From Prevotella sp. (GTDB lineage: Bacteria; Bacteroidota; Bacteroidia; Bacteroidales; Bacteroidaceae), in the NCBI GenBank assembly GCA_016291595.1, contig JAEEXN010000002.1:50991-114990 (forward strand): DNA of 64,000 nucleotides. The letters run 5' to 3'. The notes under the pieces are model-generated. The model made no database searches, had not been told where the DNA came from, and saw nothing but the letters and a program-made list of their open reading frames with translations. The position numbers and the translations under genes were made by a program. Of this stretch, positions 15,274 to 24,242 are shown in pieces (within the stretch, counting starts at the first letter, position 1; each line of letters starts with the position of its first letter).

Positions 15274-16394
15274 AGAATATTCTTTTCATAATTATCAATT
15301 GGATTTGCAACCGCCTACCCATCAATCGGAAGAAGATCTTTTTCATGAGCTATTATGGCAGTCAATATGGATGCAATCCTAAATATTTGAGCGAATATTT
15401 TGTGAAGAATCTCCCAGAATGGGATGTGGTCTGGGCCTTTACTGAACCAGATAAGCACGAACATATTGGTATCCGAAAAGTGCGATATATGTCTATGCGC
15501 TTTTTTTACGAATTATGCACAAGCAAAGCACTTGTGACCAACTATAGGATGATAAAGCTATACAAAAAGAGAAAAGAGCAGATATATATTCAGACATGGC
15601 ACAGTTCTTTGCGTTTGAAGATGATTGAAAGCGACGCGGAACAGTCTCTGCCTCCTCATTATGTCGATATGGCAAAAAGAGATTCTAAGCAGATTAGTGC
15701 ATTGCTATCTGGCTGCCGGTTTAGCACAGAAATCTTTAAGCGTTGTTTCTGGTATGATGGACCCATTATCCCTTCCGGAACACCTCGCGAAGACCTTTTA
15801 TTTTCCGATAATGTTTCTCTGAAGAGGGACATTCGGCTGAAACTGGGGGTTGGAATGAATGCCAAACTCTTATTATATGCGCCGACCTTTAGAAAAGACT
15901 ACTCATTAAGATACTATAACATTCAATTCGGGCCATTGATTGAGACGCTTCATGATAAATGGGGAGGCGAATGGATTGTTATTCTACGTTTGCACCCTCA
16001 TCTGAAAGACTTTTCCAAATTGTTGATGAACAATGACAAAAACATTGTTGACGCAACAAGCTATGATGACATTCAAGAATTGCTTTACGTGGCCGATGCG
16101 GTCATATCTGATTATTCAAGTCTCATTTTTGACTTCGCCATTACCCGCCGTCCTTGTTTGCTGTATGTACCAGACTTGGCAGAATACACAGAAAAGGACC
16201 GAACCCTATATTTTGACATTGATAAGTTGCCATTTCCAAAATGCCAAAATCATGACCAATTACTCAAATGCATTGAAACTTTTAACAGAAATGAATATAT
16301 AGCAAAAGTTGATGCATTTATGCAGCAGATTGGTTCATATGAAACAGGAAACTCATGCGAGAACGTTGCCCAATATATTATTGAAAACGTATAA
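15270..16394 (+). CDS. CDP-glycerol glycerophosphotransferase family protein (TagB/TagF-like)
   Basis: 374 residues from the ATG at 15270, which overlaps the preceding stop; the track start 66 bp upstream lies inside the previous gene. Features of the Glyphos_transf family are FMSYYGSQYGCNPKYLSEY, IQTWHSSLRLK (catalytic His region), IPSGTPREDLLF, LLLYAPTFRKDY, VILRLHPHL and VISDYSSLIFDFA. Such enzymes move glycerol phosphate (or ribitol phosphate) from the CDP-activated form, in Gram-positives to make teichoic acids and in some Gram-negatives to decorate or build capsules. The next gene is a CDP-glycerol synthase homologue, which supports glycerol phosphate as substrate. Confidence 0.85.
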   Translation: MKNILFIIINWICNRLPINRKKIFFMSYYGSQYGCNPKYLSEYFVKNLPEWDVVWAFTEPDKHEHIGIRKVRYMSMRFFYELCTSKALVTNYRMIKLYKKRKEQIYIQTWHSSLRLKMIESDAEQSLPPHYVDMAKRDSKQISALLSGCRFSTEIFKRCFWYDGPIIPSGTPREDLLFSDNVSLKRDIRLKLGVGMNAKLLLYAPTFRKDYSLRYYNIQFGPLIETLHDKWGGEWIVILRLHPHLKDFSKLLMNNDKNIVDATSYDDIQELLYVADAVISDYSSLIFDFAITRRPCLLYVPDLAEYTEKDRTLYFDIDKLPFPKCQNHDQLLKCIETFNRNEYIAKVDAFMQQIGSYETGNSCENVAQYIIENV

Positions 16395-16395
16395 T

Positions 16396-16818
16396 ATGGA
16401 AAAAAGAGTTATTGGCTATACTACAGGCGTGTTCGATATGTTCCACATCGGGCATTTGAACATTTTACGCCGAGCTAAAGAGCAGTGTGATTATCTTATC
16501 GTGGGAGTCAGCACAGATGAGCTATGTGCATCATATAAACACAAAAAGCCTATCATTCCCTATGAGGAAAGAAAAGCCATTGTAGAAGCCATCCGTTACG
16601 TTGATGAGGTAGTGCCTCAAATAGATAGAGACAAATATGGTGCATGGGAACGGATCAGATTCGACCGCATGTTTGTTGGAGATGACTGGAAAGGCTCACC
16701 ACTTTTCTCTGAGCTTGAAGAAAAGTTTAAGAAAGTTGGGGTTGAGATAATTTACTTCCCATACACAAGAGGAACCTCATCAACAGAATTGAGAGACAAA
16801 CTAGACCAGCTAGGATGA
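16396..16818 (+). CDS. Glycerol-3-phosphate cytidylyltransferase (TagD/GCT-like)
   Basis: 140 residues from the ATG at 16396, directly after the previous stop; the track start at 16309 is in the previous gene. GYTTGVFDMFHIGHLNILRR contains the HxGH nucleotidyltransferase motif and YTRGTSSTELR corresponds to the RTxGxSTT signature that contacts CTP. VGVSTDELCASYKHKKP and MFVGDDWKGSP also match GCT enzymes. Predicted reaction: CTP plus sn-glycerol-3-phosphate to CDP-glycerol and pyrophosphate. Its length is normal for the family. Product is presumably used by the adjacent TagF-like transferase. A related cytidylyltransferase activity (for example ethanolamine phosphate) cannot be excluded. It overlaps the next gene by 4 bp. 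Confidence 0.88.
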   Translation: MEKRVIGYTTGVFDMFHIGHLNILRRAKEQCDYLIVGVSTDELCASYKHKKPIIPYEERKAIVEAIRYVDEVVPQIDRDKYGAWERIRFDRMFVGDDWKGSPLFSELEEKFKKVGVEIIYFPYTRGTSSTELRDKLDQLG

Positions 16819-17999
16819 GGAAAAAGAAACTTTTGATTGTCATTGAATCTTTAGCAGCTGCTGGAGCTGAGAAAAGCTTGATTTCGTTTCTTTCTGCACT
16901 CGATTACTCGCGTTTTGAGGTTGATCTCCAATTATTTAAATATGGCGGAGAATTTGAGCAGTATTTACCTAATGAGGTTAATCTGCTTTCTCCTCTCGAT
17001 TATACAGTTTTCGTAGAAAAAAGGTTAGGAGCCCAACTTCTTTCCTTCGATTTTAAAAAACTATTGGCAAGAATTAAGTATTCAATTGCTATTAGACAGG
17101 GTATTACTTTTCACATGGACAAAGCACGCATGTACTGGAAACATGTATCTCCATGCTTCCGAACTAATCCAAAAGAATATGACGTTGCTATCGGTTATGC
17201 ACAGGGAATACCTACTTTCTACGTTGTTGATAAAGTCAAAGCTAAACAAAAATGGGGCTGGGTTAACGTCAGTTATAGACCGACTGGTATTAATTATAAG
17301 TTTCAGGAACGTTTCTACGAATCTTTAAGCCACATTGTCACAGTATCCAACTCTGCTTTCGATGTATTTTCAGAGATATACCCGCAGTTTAAACAGAAGA
17401 TGCTGGTCTTATGGGATATGCTCGATGCCAATCTTATCCAAAAGATGGCAGAGATTAAAAAAGAAAGCCAAATAGACAAAAGTATTCCCTCTCTCCTGAC
17501 CATAGCCCGTTTAAACAAGACGCAAAAGGGATATGATATCATATTGGGAGCCTGCAAGATTCTTCGAAACCGTGGTTTACATTTCAAGTGGTATGCCATT
17601 GGCCGTGGAACGTATAAGGAGGAGATGGATCAATTTATAGCTGAGAATCAATTAGAAGAAACCTTTATCTTTTTGGGAACAACACCAAACCCATACCCTT
17701 ATATTAAGGATGCCACCATCTACGTGCAGACGTCCAGACATGAGGGGTATGGATTATCTATTGCCGAGGCACGTATATTAAATACACCTGTCGTAACTAC
17801 TGAATTCGATGCTGTATACAACCAGATGATACCTGAGAAAAACGGATTGGTCGTAAAACAAGATCCTGTAGCAGTAGCAGATGCCATACAACGATTGTTA
17901 ACTGACCAAGAATTATATAATTCTATCGTAGAATATCAGAAACAAGAAAAGAAAGGTAACACGGAAGAAATAGAAAAGTTTTATAATCTTATTCAATGA
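16815..17999 (+). CDS. Glycosyltransferase family 4 (GT-B)
   Basis: 394 residues. LLIVIESLAAAGAEKSLISFLSAL is the N-terminal glycine/glutamate loop of GT4 enzymes. LTIARLNKTQKGYDIILGA, WYAIGRGTYKEEM and TSRHEGYGLSIAEARILNTP (EX7E region) form the C-terminal nucleotide-sugar site. Overlap of 4 bp with the cytidylyltransferase gene indicates one transcript. It is similar in architecture to the next gene, suggesting an old duplication. Sugar unknown. Confidence 0.85.
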   Translation: MRKKKLLIVIESLAAAGAEKSLISFLSALDYSRFEVDLQLFKYGGEFEQYLPNEVNLLSPLDYTVFVEKRLGAQLLSFDFKKLLARIKYSIAIRQGITFHMDKARMYWKHVSPCFRTNPKEYDVAIGYAQGIPTFYVVDKVKAKQKWGWVNVSYRPTGINYKFQERFYESLSHIVTVSNSAFDVFSEIYPQFKQKMLVLWDMLDANLIQKMAEIKKESQIDKSIPSLLTIARLNKTQKGYDIILGACKILRNRGLHFKWYAIGRGTYKEEMDQFIAENQLEETFIFLGTTPNPYPYIKDATIYVQTSRHEGYGLSIAEARILNTPVVTTEFDAVYNQMIPEKNGLVVKQDPVAVADAIQRLLTDQELYNSIVEYQKQEKKGNTEEIEKFYNLIQ

Positions 18000-18063
18000 C
18001 GGAAAATGTCAATTATTGATTAAGTTGCCAATTTCTCGGAATGCCACATCATAGGAATATATA

Positions 18064-19290
18064 ATGAAAAAACGTTTGTTCATAGCCATACACTATCTTG
18101 AGATTGGCGGGGCTGAAATCAGCCTCATTGGTCTGATGCAGGCTTTGGATTACGAAAAATACGACGTAGACCTCTTTGTCTACAGCCATCAGGGCGACTT
18201 GATGCAATATGTTCCTAAGCAGGTACATTTATTGCCAGAGAATCCCACCTATGCTCATATAGAGAAACCGATGAAAGAAGCGTTGAGAAAGGGTTACTAC
18301 GGCATTGTTTGGGGGCGATTGTCAGCACGTCTTAAATATCTGTTTTACAAATGGAGAAAAAAGCCCATTGACAATGCTGCCATCTACCAATATATCTTCA
18401 ATGCTGTAGAGCCTTATTTGCCAAATATCAATCCTGATGTGGAGTACGACTTGGCTATCAGTTTTCTCGCTCCACACAACATTGTACTCAACAAAGTACG
18501 AGCTAAGAAGAAAATCTGCTGGATACACACAGATTACACACACATCGATGTCAACGCCGAGTTGGAATTCCCCATTTGGAGCCGTTTCAATCACATTATT
18601 TCCATTTCGGCTGATGTTACACGCAACTTCCTCAAAGTATTTCCATCGCTTAGGCACAAGATTATCGAGATTGAGAACATCCTATCTTCCAAGTTTGTCA
18701 GACAACGCGCCGATGAGATATCCTTGGAAGAGATTCGTAAAGAGATGCCAGAAGCCGAAGGTGTTGTAAACATCCTTTCTGTGGGACGCTTTTCCTATCC
18801 AAAAAACTACGATAATGTACCGAGTATCTGTAAACGAATAAACCATGAAGCCTCACAAAATTCCAAGTTAGCTTTCCGCTGGTACATCATTGGCTATGGT
18901 GGTGAAGAGGCTCTCATTCGGAAGAAGATAGAAGAAGAAGGAATGCATGACTCCGTCATTCTGCTCGGAAAGAAGAACAACCCCTACCCTTATATCAAAG
19001 CCTGTGACTTTTATGTTCAGCCTTCGCGCTACGAAGGAAAATCGGTTACAGTTCGTGAAGCCCAAATGTTATATAAACCAGTTATCATAACAGACTATCC
19101 CACTGCAAAGAGTCAGATACAAAATGGAATTGACGGTGTCATCGTCCCTATGGAAAATGAACTTTGCGCCAAAGGCATTTACAAAACAATCCTGAATACT
19201 CCTCTCATACAACACATTACCACTTTTCTTCATACCCATGATTATGGGAATATTGAGGAGATAAAGAAACTAGATAAAGTTGCAGAATGA
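18064..19290 (+). CDS. Glycosyltransferase family 4 (GT-B)
   Basis: 408 residues with FIAIHYLEIGGAEISLIGLMQAL at the N-terminus and VGRFSYPKNYDNVPSI, WYIIGYGGEEA and QPSRYEGKSVTVREAQMLYK at the C-terminus. The EX7E motif keeps both glutamates (E in YEGKSV and E in VREAQ). The 64-bp gap before it is longer than most here and shows no terminator. It overlaps the following GT32 gene by 4 bp. Sugar and linkage unknown. Confidence 0.85.
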   Translation: MKKRLFIAIHYLEIGGAEISLIGLMQALDYEKYDVDLFVYSHQGDLMQYVPKQVHLLPENPTYAHIEKPMKEALRKGYYGIVWGRLSARLKYLFYKWRKKPIDNAAIYQYIFNAVEPYLPNINPDVEYDLAISFLAPHNIVLNKVRAKKKICWIHTDYTHIDVNAELEFPIWSRFNHIISISADVTRNFLKVFPSLRHKIIEIENILSSKFVRQRADEISLEEIRKEMPEAEGVVNILSVGRFSYPKNYDNVPSICKRINHEASQNSKLAFRWYIIGYGGEEALIRKKIEEEGMHDSVILLGKKNNPYPYIKACDFYVQPSRYEGKSVTVREAQMLYKPVIITDYPTAKSQIQNGIDGVIVPMENELCAKGIYKTILNTPLIQHITTFLHTHDYGNIEEIKKLDKVAE

Positions 19291-19994
19291 TTCCCAAAAC
19301 TATTCATTATTGCTGGTTCGGGCGGAACCATTTGCCAAAGTCTGCTATCGAGTGTATCGAAAGTTGGAAGAGATACTTCCCTGATTATGAGATCAAAGAA
19401 TGGAATGAAGATAACTTTGATGTGAGTATTATTCCATATACTCGAGATGCATATGAAGCAAAGAAGCATGCATTCGTTAGCGATTATGCACGTTTTTGGA
19501 TTCTCTATCATTATGGTGGCATTTATTTTGATACCGATGTAGAAGTTATTAAACCGATGGACGATTTAATTGCGAATGGAGCGTTTATGGGATGGGAGAA
19601 GCCAAATAGCTTAGGTGAATGGAGTATTGCCCCAGGGTTAGGATTGGCAGCATCACAAGGACAACCATTGTATAAGGAAATCTTGAAACGTTTTGAAAAG
19701 CTTGATTTTTATAATGAGGATGGTGAAAGAAATCCTTATTCAATGATTCCCATGGTGACAGATTTATTAATTCAAAAAGGGCTGAAAAAGGATGGCAGTT
19801 TACAGACAATCGGTTTTGTTACTATTTACCCTTCTGATTATTTCTGTCCTATGGATTCTGTAACAGGAAAAATTGATATTACCCATAACACATGCTCTAT
19901 TCATTGGTATTCAATGTCATGGCTCCCTAAATCCAGGCAATGGCGTGTTAAACTGATGAGAATAATGCGTAATTTATTTTCCCCTAAAAAATGA
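19287..19994 (+). CDS. GT32-like glycosyltransferase (DXD sugar transferase)
   Basis: 235 residues. IPKTIHYCWFGRNHLP is the typical opening of bacterial capsular GT32 proteins, followed by KHAFVSDYARFWILYHYGGIYFDTDVEV, in which DTD is the metal-binding DXD motif; quoted parts are adjacent. SIHWYSMSW near the end supplies the conserved His/Trp. Members transfer hexoses such as mannose or galactose, usually capping or branching the repeat unit. Both ends overlap neighbours by 4 bp. Confidence 0.87.
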   Translation: MIPKTIHYCWFGRNHLPKSAIECIESWKRYFPDYEIKEWNEDNFDVSIIPYTRDAYEAKKHAFVSDYARFWILYHYGGIYFDTDVEVIKPMDDLIANGAFMGWEKPNSLGEWSIAPGLGLAASQGQPLYKEILKRFEKLDFYNEDGERNPYSMIPMVTDLLIQKGLKKDGSLQTIGFVTIYPSDYFCPMDSVTGKIDITHNTCSIHWYSMSWLPKSRQWRVKLMRIMRNLFSPKK

Positions 19995-21109
19995 AAGATC
20001 CTATTCGAGTCTTAATGCTTTTCACGAATATGAACCGTGGTGGTGCGGAGTCGATGGTAATGAGTTACTATCGAAACATTGACCGCTCAAAAGTTCAGTT
20101 CGATTTTCTGGTGCATCGTACAGGAAGGGGAGCATATGAAGATGAGATAGAGCAATTAGGAGGAAGAATATATCGGTTGATTCCTTTTCATCCATTCACT
20201 TTCGGGAAATACAAGAAACTCGTTCGCCAGTTCTTTAATGAACATCCCGAGTATCAGATTATTCATGGACATTGCTCAGAATTAGGTTATTTCATCTACC
20301 AAGAGGCATCACGAAGAGGCATTCCTCATATTATTGCACATGCCCACAATGCACATGCGCTATACGATTTAAAATGGCCCTTCCGCACATGGTTTAAGCA
20401 TCATATGCGAAAATATCTTACACACGAGTTTACTTGTGGCCAGGAAGCAGCGGTTTGGCTTTTTGGGAGAAAGCTAGCGCAGCGAGCTGTGCTTCAGCGC
20501 AATGCGATAGATACGCAGCTTTTCAGTTTTGATATGAGCAATAGAATGCAGATTCGTAAAGAGTTTGGTATTCCTGACGAAACTTTACTTATTGGACATA
20601 TAGGGCGATTTGAGAAGCAGAAGAATCATTCTTTCCTGATTGACGTTTTTGAAAAAGTTATGGCCTTATATCCTCAGGCACGGTTGCTTTTGGTAGGTGG
20701 TACTGGGAACTTGGAAACTGCTATTAAGTCTAAAGTACATAAGAAAGGGTTAACAGATAAAGTTATCTTTGCAGGAACACGTTCTGATGTTCCTAAGATT
20801 CTGTCGGCGATGGATATATTCCTTTTCCCCTCTTTCATGGAAGGTATGTCGCTTTCTATGCTTGAAGCCCAGTGCGCAGGTCTTCCTTGTCTCGTATCAG
20901 ATAGCATTCCAAAAGAAATCTCTGTAACAGATTTGATTGCCTATTATTCTTTGAATAGAAGTGCAGAAGATTGGGCAAGACGCTTATTGGACATTTTAAA
21001 GGGAAAAAGTGATAGAAAGAATTATTATAAGAAGCTGTCTGAAGCAGGTTATGACATCCAAAAGAATGCAGAGTGGCTTCAGAATTATTACTTATCTTTA
21101 GTAAAATAA
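19991..21109 (+). CDS. Glycosyltransferase family 4 (GT-B)
   Basis: 372 residues. VLMLFTNMNRGGAESMVMSY at the start, VHRTGRGAYEDEIEQLGGRI, an IIHGHCSELGYF acceptor-domain strand, then IGHIGRFEKQKNH, LLLVGGTGN and FPSFMEGMSLSMLEAQCAGL (EX7E). This resembles the EpsF/CapM-like GT4 subgroup, often galactosyl or N-acetylhexosaminyl transferases. It shares one base with the next start (TAATG). Confidence 0.86.
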   Translation: MKDPIRVLMLFTNMNRGGAESMVMSYYRNIDRSKVQFDFLVHRTGRGAYEDEIEQLGGRIYRLIPFHPFTFGKYKKLVRQFFNEHPEYQIIHGHCSELGYFIYQEASRRGIPHIIAHAHNAHALYDLKWPFRTWFKHHMRKYLTHEFTCGQEAAVWLFGRKLAQRAVLQRNAIDTQLFSFDMSNRMQIRKEFGIPDETLLIGHIGRFEKQKNHSFLIDVFEKVMALYPQARLLLVGGTGNLETAIKSKVHKKGLTDKVIFAGTRSDVPKILSAMDIFLFPSFMEGMSLSMLEAQCAGLPCLVSDSIPKEISVTDLIAYYSLNRSAEDWARRLLDILKGKSDRKNYYKKLSEAGYDIQKNAEWLQNYYLSLVK

Positions 21110-21996
21110 TGGCGACGCTGACCATATTCACTCCGACATACAATCGAGCTCATACTCTTCATTTAGGTTATGAAGCCCTCAAAAAACAAACATGCAAGGA
21201 TTTTGTCTGGTTGATTGTTGACGATGGCTCAACGGATAACACCCGAGAGTTAGTGCAGGGGTGGATGAATCATGAGAAAGGTTTTAAGATCCGATATGTC
21301 TATCAGGAGAATCAAGGTATGCACGGAGCGCACAATACGGCGTACAGATTGATAGATACCGAACTGAATACATGTATAGATTCGGATGACTACATGCCCG
21401 ATGATGCTGTTGAAAAGATTGTCACATTCTGGGAAAAGAACAAATCAGACGATTTGGCCGGTATTATCGGACTTGACTCTGATTTTGATGGCAACATTAT
21501 TGGAACGAAGTTTGCAAACTCTAAGCTCCGAATCACCTTAAATGGCTTTTATGCTAGAGGAGGAAAAGGAGACAAAAAACTAGTCTACAGAACGGATGTG
21601 ATTAAAAAATACCCAGAGTATCCTTTATTTGAAGGTGAGAAATATGTCTCATTAGGTTATAAATACGAACTGATTGACCAAGACTATGAACTACTCACTT
21701 TGAATGAGACTCTGGCAAGAGTAGAATATCGTACTGACGGCTCAAGTATGAACATGTATCGACAGTACGTCAAAAACCCCAAAGGATTTGCATTCATCAG
21801 GAAATCATCAATGGTACTGGCCCCAACTCGCAAGCGCCGTTTCATAGAGGCTATACACTATGTATCAAGCAGTATCATACTAAAGAACAAGAGTTTCATC
21901 AAAGAGTCACCAAGCAAATGGCTGACTACTTGTGCCATACCTTTTGGAACAGTATTATATGCTTTGATCATGTTCAAAACAAGAAATATCAGATGA
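21109..21996 (+). CDS. Glycosyltransferase family 2
   Basis: 295 residues from the ATG at 21109; the earlier track start is inside the preceding gene. TIFTPTYNRAHTLHLGYEAL, VDDGSTDNTRELV and NTCIDSDDYMPDDAV are the GT-A nucleotide and DxD motifs. The GMHGAHNTAY stretch and a long acceptor region containing YRTDGSSMNMYRQYVKN resemble the group of GT2 proteins annotated near O-antigen clusters of Bacteroidetes. Ends with ATGA overlap to the next gene. Confidence 0.85.
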   Translation: MATLTIFTPTYNRAHTLHLGYEALKKQTCKDFVWLIVDDGSTDNTRELVQGWMNHEKGFKIRYVYQENQGMHGAHNTAYRLIDTELNTCIDSDDYMPDDAVEKIVTFWEKNKSDDLAGIIGLDSDFDGNIIGTKFANSKLRITLNGFYARGGKGDKKLVYRTDVIKKYPEYPLFEGEKYVSLGYKYELIDQDYELLTLNETLARVEYRTDGSSMNMYRQYVKNPKGFAFIRKSSMVLAPTRKRRFIEAIHYVSSSIILKNKSFIKESPSKWLTTCAIPFGTVLYALIMFKTRNIR

Positions 21997-23027
21997 TAAG
22001 TATTATCATTCCTGTATATAATGTTGGTAAATACTTAAGTTGCTGTCTTGATTCACTTATCCAGCAATCATACAACGACTTAGAATTAATTTGTGTAGAT
22101 GACGGTTCTACAGACAATTCTCCTCAAATACTCCAAGACTACGCTTTAAAAGACAAGCGCATCCACATTATCACACAAGAGAACCAAGGTCTATCTGGAG
22201 CTAGAAATACTGGAATAAATGCTGCCAAAGGAGAATGGGTGATGTTTGTCGACAGTGATGATTGGCTTGACACGAACTGCTGCCATGAGGTCTTATCTCA
22301 AATCGAAGACAATACTGACGTCGTATTATTCTCATATATCAGAGAATTCACCAAAGTGTCGTTACCCCAATATCTGTTTGGCAAAAAGAAGATTGTATTC
22401 GACAGCAACCGAGCACAATGGCTTCAACAACGCATCATCGCACCTATTGACGAGGATTTACGCCATCCAGAGAAAATAGACAGTCTTTCAACTGCATGGG
22501 GAAAATTGTACAGGACCAAAATCATACAAGAAAACCATATCACTTTTGAGAGTACGAAAGATATTGGCACCGAGGATTTACTGTTCAACGTTTATTACTT
22601 CACCTACGTTCACAAAGCCATCTATATTCCCAATCCCATGTATCATTACAGAAAGAACAATTTCAAATCTCTTACAAGCACACATAAACCCAAGCTAATA
22701 GAACAATGGGAAGAGCTTTTTAGGAGAATAGAGGATTGGATTAGCCACTGTGAAGCTCCAAGAATGCAAGAGGCATTGGAAAACAGAAGGGCAATGAGTC
22801 TCATTGGTATCGGTTTGAATATTGTGTCATCTCCCGACTCATTAAAAAGCAGGTATGATGCACTTTATGAGTTCATCCATAAAAAATGGTATTGTAAAGC
22901 TATCCAACAACTCTCACTATCTTCATTTCCTCCTCACTGGAAACTATTCTTTTTCAGCGCAAAATATAGATTCACCTTTGTGGTTTTTATCTTGCTATTA
23001 TTCATCAAAATGAAAATTAATCGCTAA
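21993..23027 (+). CDS. Glycosyltransferase family 2
   Basis: 344 residues from the ATG at 21993, which overlaps the previous stop; the track start at 21918 lies upstream in another gene. ISIIIPVYNVGKYLSCCLDSL, CVDDGSTDNSPQILQDYA, GLSGARNTGINAAKG and MFVDSDDWLD give the usual GT-A core. The C-terminal half is Lys/His-rich and ends in a hydrophobic stretch (FVVFILLLFIKM) that may tie it to the membrane. Confidence 0.85.
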   Translation: MISIIIPVYNVGKYLSCCLDSLIQQSYNDLELICVDDGSTDNSPQILQDYALKDKRIHIITQENQGLSGARNTGINAAKGEWVMFVDSDDWLDTNCCHEVLSQIEDNTDVVLFSYIREFTKVSLPQYLFGKKKIVFDSNRAQWLQQRIIAPIDEDLRHPEKIDSLSTAWGKLYRTKIIQENHITFESTKDIGTEDLLFNVYYFTYVHKAIYIPNPMYHYRKNNFKSLTSTHKPKLIEQWEELFRRIEDWISHCEAPRMQEALENRRAMSLIGIGLNIVSSPDSLKSRYDALYEFIHKKWYCKAIQQLSLSSFPPHWKLFFFSAKYRFTFVVFILLLFIKMKINR

Positions 23028-23037
23028 TTATTTATAT

Positions 23038-24156
23038 ATGTTTGATTTCATACCTGTAGCTGATTACACTCTTTATTTCAATATCACAGTATTAATCTTA
23101 GTATTAATTGCTGTATGGCAGTGCCATACGGGAAGCGTGTTTAAGGATGATATCGTTCTGCTCAATGCTGGCTGGGGGTGTATTGTATTGGTTGCGTTGG
23201 TATTATATATGGGGCAGCGACAGGTTAGTGTGTTTTTCGGTGATACCGTGAATTATGCGCATGGCTTTAATATATACGCCAACTCTCCCCTACCGTTTCA
23301 ATGGCAACCCAAAAAGGAATGGCTGTTTGATAATATGATGCAATGGTTCGCAAAATACAGCGACATCCATACCTTTTTTACTTTTTGCTCGCTTATCTAT
23401 ATTGGTTCTCTATGGCTTGCCATGAAAAGGATATTTAAGGGATACTATTACATTCCTTTCATTGTTATCATAAGCATGTTTACGTTCTGGACTTACGGAG
23501 TGAATGGCATACGTAACGGATTAGGGGCGTCATTGTTTATTCTGGCACTCACGTATATTGAGAACCTGCCTGTGGCGATAGCTATATGTATTGTTGCTAT
23601 CGGAATGCATACTTCTGTCTTGCTAATGATAGCAGCAGCTGGTTTAGCCTGGTTTGTAAATAACAGTTATTACTATTTGTCGGGTTGGTTGCTCTCGGTT
23701 GTTGTTTCATACTTCGCCGGCGAAAGGATACAGGCATATCTTGCAGGAATGAGTCTCATCAGAGGAGATGAACGCTTCGCTGGTTATTTAACAGGAGAGA
23801 ATCAAGTAGGAGAGCTTATCCAAACTTCTATGGTGTTCCGCTGGGACTTTCTTCTTTATAGTGCTATGGCGGTTGCTGTGGGGTATTATTTTATATTTAA
23901 AAGGAACTTTAAAGACGAATACTATCATTGGATTTATAATGTATATTTGATTACAAATGCGTTTTGGGTATTAGTTGTTCGTGCCACATACTCCAACCGT
24001 ATTGCCCAAATTTCGTGGTTTATCATGCCTGTCGTATTGATTTATCCTTTTGTAAAAGAACGTTTTTGGCCCGACCATGAAAAAAAGCTTGGATATGCAT
24101 TACTTGCTTTTTATGCATTTGCATTCTATTATAATATTATCAAGACACTGATATAA
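23038..24156 (+). CDS. EpsG-family/Wzy-like polysaccharide polymerase
   Basis: Integral membrane protein of 372 residues with about ten hydrophobic segments. A periplasmic loop after the third segment contains VFFGDTVNYAHGF, and the segment FWTYGVNGIRNGLGASLFIL carries the GIRNGLA-like signature typical of EpsG-family proteins, which polymerise lipid-linked repeat units in Wzx/Wzy systems. It lies in the middle of the glycosyltransferase run. Two more polymerase-like proteins are encoded at 27474 and 38956, so which one builds which polymer is not clear from sequence. Confidence 0.8.
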   Translation: MFDFIPVADYTLYFNITVLILVLIAVWQCHTGSVFKDDIVLLNAGWGCIVLVALVLYMGQRQVSVFFGDTVNYAHGFNIYANSPLPFQWQPKKEWLFDNMMQWFAKYSDIHTFFTFCSLIYIGSLWLAMKRIFKGYYYIPFIVIISMFTFWTYGVNGIRNGLGASLFILALTYIENLPVAIAICIVAIGMHTSVLLMIAAAGLAWFVNNSYYYLSGWLLSVVVSYFAGERIQAYLAGMSLIRGDERFAGYLTGENQVGELIQTSMVFRWDFLLYSAMAVAVGYYFIFKRNFKDEYYHWIYNVYLITNAFWVLVVRATYSNRIAQISWFIMPVVLIYPFVKERFWPDHEKKLGYALLAFYAFAFYYNIIKTLI

Positions 24157-24181
24157 TCCTTTGAATTCTCTTTTGAATCAC

Positions 24182-24217
24182 CCTGTCTCCGTTTGCTACT
24201 CACGGCATTCAGACAGG
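24182..24217 (+). other. Intercistronic stem-loop
   Basis: CCTGTCT pairs with AGACAGG, with inner CCG/CGG, in the 86-bp gap after the EpsG-like gene. No U-tract follows. It may protect an mRNA end or modulate readthrough. Confidence 0.5.
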
Positions 24218-24242
24218 TCAGAGTTATTAACCAAATAGTTTC

